Shown: in pieces, positions 61,536 to 64,000 of the stretch
How positions within the stretch are numbered: the stretch's first letter is position 1
Layout of the letters: every line of letters begins with the position of its first letter
From: Halarcobacter mediterraneus
GTDB lineage: Bacteria > Campylobacterota > Campylobacteria > Campylobacterales > Arcobacteraceae
Direction: 5' to 3'
Assembly (NCBI RefSeq): GCF_004116625.1
Contig: NZ_NXIE01000001.1
Coordinates: 372,001 to 436,000, forward strand
DNA: 64,000 nt
Made by a program: the position numbers and the translations under genes
Notes under the pieces: generated by a model
Told to the model about the DNA's origin: nothing
The model's input: the letters and a program-made list of their open reading frames with translations, nothing else
Databases searched by the model: none

Positions 61536-63506
61536 CTAGCTAATAATTCCATCAATTTTTAATAAAGAATCAACACTTGGCTCTCTTTGTGCAAATTCAT
61601 AGAACAATTTATCCATATCTTGTGAACCACCCTTCTCTAAAATAGCTTTTTTATACTTCATAGCTAATTCTTTGTTAAATACTTTTCCAGAATCAATAAA
61701 CATATAAAATGCATCTGCACTTAATACTTCTGCCCATTTATAAGAGTAATATCCTGCTGCATATCCTCCTGCAAAGATGTGTGCAAATCCATTTTGGAAC
61801 TTATTATATTCAGGTGGCTTTATTACGGCATAGTTGTCTCTTATGTTATCTAATAATCCCTGTATTTCACTTTCCGTTTTGTATAACTTTTGATGTAGTT
61901 TAAAATCAAACAATGCAAACTCAATTTGTCTTAACATTGATAATGCTGATTGGAAATTTCTTGCTTTTATTAACTTATCAATTGCTTCATCATCTAATAC
62001 TTTTCCAGTTTCATAATGCTTAGCAAACATTTTTAATACTTCCTTATCATAAGAGAAGTATTCAAGGAATTGTGATGGGAACTCAACAACATCCCAAGCT
62101 ACACCTGCAATACCACTTACAAAAGCTTCAGGTACTTTACTAAATAAGTGATGTAAGGCATGTCCCATCTCATGGAACAGTGTTACAACATCAGAATGTC
62201 TTAATAATGAAGGAACGCCCTCTTTTGATTGTGGGAAATTACATACAATATATGCAGTAGGAAGCTTTTTATTTCCATCCATATCTACATAATGAGAGTG
62301 CCAATTGTTCATCCAAGCACCACCTCTTTTCTCTTTTTTAGCTTCTAAATCAATATATATTCTTGCAAAGACTTTTGAGTTTTCTTTTATATTACATACT
62401 AATACATCTTTATCCCAAGCTTTTGCATCTTTTATTTCTTCAAACTCTACATTAAAGATCTTGTTTAAGAAACTAAAAAAACCATTTAATACAGAAGTCT
62501 TTTCAAAATAAGGTCTATAATATTCTTCATCAATATCATATTTTTCTTCTTTTAACTTCTCACTATAATAAGCTAAATCAAAACTTTTTATATCAGAAAT
62601 GCCATCTTTTAAAGCATACTCTTTTAACTCTTCTATCTCTTCTAATGCTCTATCTTTACCTTTTTTTGCAAGTTCTTCTAAGAAGTTAATTACCTCTTCT
62701 TCTTTTTTAGCCATTTTAGTTGAAAGTGAGTATGAAGCATAATTTTCAAAACCTAGAATTTTCACTTTTTCATCTTTTAAAGAAAGGATTTCTTCAATTA
62801 TTTTTCCATTCTGGGGTGCTCTTGTCGAGTATGCTTTATAAATTTCTTCTCTTCTTTGTCTATTACTTCCATAAGTAATATAAGCTAAATAAGATGGCAT
62901 TTGAAGTGTGAATTTATATTTAGTTTTTCCATCTTCTTCAAACTTAGCAAACTCTAAATCAGAGGCCGGAATTTCTTTTACATCTTCATAATCTTCAATT
63001 ATCATTTCATATTCATTTGTTGCATTTAAAAGATTTTGTGAAAACTTATGCGATAACTCACTTAATCTTAAATTTATCTCTTTAAGTCTTTCTTTAATTT
63101 CGTTATTTAAATGACAACCACTTAATTCAAAATCTCTAATCTCATTTTCAAGTACTTTTTTTTGTATATCATTTAATGATCTATAACTCTTATCTTGTAT
63201 AACTTTTAAAGACCTATAAATATTATCATTCTGTGAAACTTCAGTTTCGTAGTTTGAGATTAGAGGAAGGCACTCTTCATAAACTTTTTGCGTTATTTCT
63301 GAATTTTTAACCGAATCTATATGAAAGATTGGTGTAATAAAATCACTTAATCTCTCCCCTACTTCTTCATAAGGTTTTACAAAGTTTTTATAACTTTTTT
63401 CTTCTATTTTTAATAACTCATCAATTTTATTTTTACTATCTTCTAAAATTTCTTCTAATCTTTTTTTACTATTTTCTAAATCTGTTAGATCAAACTCTTT
63501 AAACAT
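61536..63506 (-). CDS. M3-family oligopeptidase
   Basis: A 656-residue zinc metallopeptidase of the thimet/oligopeptidase A family. The zinc motif is HEMGHALHH (around residue 450), with the downstream Glu in VEFPSQFLEYF. It is cytoplasmic, without a signal peptide, and degrades peptides. Lies 17 nt downstream of prmC on the minus strand. Confidence 0.92.
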   Translation of the reverse strand: MFKEFDLTDLENSKKRLEEILEDSKNKIDELLKIEEKSYKNFVKPYEEVGERLSDFITPIFHIDSVKNSEITQKVYEECLPLISNYETEVSQNDNIYRSLKVIQDKSYRSLNDIQKKVLENEIRDFELSGCHLNNEIKERLKEINLRLSELSHKFSQNLLNATNEYEMIIEDYEDVKEIPASDLEFAKFEEDGKTKYKFTLQMPSYLAYITYGSNRQRREEIYKAYSTRAPQNGKIIEEILSLKDEKVKILGFENYASYSLSTKMAKKEEEVINFLEELAKKGKDRALEEIEELKEYALKDGISDIKSFDLAYYSEKLKEEKYDIDEEYYRPYFEKTSVLNGFFSFLNKIFNVEFEEIKDAKAWDKDVLVCNIKENSKVFARIYIDLEAKKEKRGGAWMNNWHSHYVDMDGNKKLPTAYIVCNFPQSKEGVPSLLRHSDVVTLFHEMGHALHHLFSKVPEAFVSGIAGVAWDVVEFPSQFLEYFSYDKEVLKMFAKHYETGKVLDDEAIDKLIKARNFQSALSMLRQIEFALFDFKLHQKLYKTESEIQGLLDNIRDNYAVIKPPEYNKFQNGFAHIFAGGYAAGYYSYKWAEVLSADAFYMFIDSGKVFNKELAMKYKKAILEKGGSQDMDKLFYEFAQREPSVDSLLKIDGIIS

Positions 63507-63523
63507 ATATTCTCCTTTTAATT

Positions 63524-64000
63524 TTATATTTTTTTAAATTCAACTGTAAATCCTCTATCAAACTTTTCATAATCTTGATAAAATGAGTAGTCTTTTATCA
63601 AAAAATTATTTAAATAGTTTTCCAAAGGTTTCTTCTGATCATATCCCATTTCACAAAGTAAATATTTAATCTCTCTTTTTGAAGTCTCTTCAATGATATT
63701 TTTTAATAATTCATCTCCAACTTCTCCTCCAAAAAGTGCATTTTGAGGTTCATATTTTACATTTTGAGGAAGCTTATAATCGTTTGCAATATATGGAGGA
63801 TTTGAAATTGTCATATAAATTTCTTCATCTTCACTAATATTAGTATATAAATCACTTTTGATAAAAGTGATTCTATCTTCTACATTATGTTTTTTTGCAT
63901 TCTCTTTTGCTAGAGCAATTGCATCATCATTTATATCAACAGCTATAATTTTAATATCTTTTATTAAAAGTGCTAACATAACTGATATAATTCCAGAACC
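63524..64000 (-). CDS. prmC: Peptide chain release factor N5-glutamine methyltransferase PrmC, C-terminal part
   Basis: Partial; the gene runs off the right end of the window. The codons at 64000-63980 read GSGIISV before the first in-window ATG (63979), matching the SAM motif I (GTGSG) of PrmC, so the true start is further right. The catalytic NPPY is in ISNPPYIAND. It methylates the GGQ glutamine of release factors. Confidence 0.85.
   Translation of the reverse strand, partial: GSGIISVMLALLIKDIKIIAVDINDDAIALAKENAKKHNVEDRITFIKSDLYTNISEDEEIYMTISNPPYIANDYKLPQNVKYEPQNALFGGEVGDELLKNIIEETSKREIKYLLCEMGYDQKKPLENYLNNFLIKDYSFYQDYEKFDRGFTVEFKKI

Noticed and set aside
1..64000. CRISPR arrays, tRNA or rRNA genes, insertion sequences
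   Set aside because: No repeat-spacer pattern, cloverleaf, rRNA segment or transposase was seen.

Overview
The window looks like a chromosome segment of a Campylobacterota bacterium, most likely Arcobacteraceae. The DNA is very AT-rich. It carries a XerH-type single recombinase, a complete Sox thiosulfate-oxidation cluster, long HPF, LptD, and CheA/R/D/B genes with no receiver fused to CheA. The species cannot be fixed from the sequence alone.

Left end (1-2843): the 3' part of a DndC-like PAPS-reductase-family gene runs head-on into a two-gene minus-strand operon. That operon encodes a ParB/sulfiredoxin-fold protein and a protein with a possible PD-(D/E)XK-like core. This resembles a small DNA-sulfur-linked or defence cassette.

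3125-11821: an integrated filamentous phage (inovirus-like, about 8.7 kb). A leftward repressor unit faces a consensus rightward promoter. Then come an early gene, a candidate ssDNA-binding protein, the major coat protein, small membrane and coat proteins, two tandem adsorption-type proteins sharing a near-identical C-terminal cassette, a DUF2523/pVI-like protein, Zot (pI), a two-tyrosine HUH replication initiator, an excisionase-like protein and a tyrosine integrase. No secretin is present, so export probably depends on a host secretin. Non-coding structures include a pseudoknot-like element, matched dyads around the coat gene, a 16-bp perfect hairpin before rep and a GC-rich block inside rep.

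11862-16140: housekeeping genes (YbgC thioesterase, M48 protease, RmuC, MoeA). 16141-16632 is a regulatory gap with an FNR/CRP-like box. 16633-27856 is sulfur oxidation: soxC, soxD, soxX, soxY, soxZ, soxA, a lipoprotein, a rhodanese, soxB, a cytochrome-thioredoxin fusion, MOSC, DsrE, an alpha/beta hydrolase and an MBL-fold hydrolase. MoeA, which inserts molybdenum into the cofactor, is divergent from the molybdoenzyme gene soxC.

27964-38101: mixed genes (degenerate HD-GYP, a second rhodanese, a TtcA-like protein, DUF523, thioredoxin 2, two small proteins with flagellar axial-protein features, SulP, diguanylate cyclase, PssA, Ppx/GppA). 38252-54290: core genes ilvB, ilvH, lpxD, ftsK (with no canonical in-frame start), hpf, der, a second SulP, a probable 6S RNA, purD, an RDD protein, lptD, a phosphoribosyltransferase and pnp. 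54370-59501: the chemotaxis operon cheY-cheA-cheR-cheD-cheB. 59529-60660: a candidate dif site and xerH. The end holds two small genes, an M3 oligopeptidase and a truncated prmC that runs off the window.
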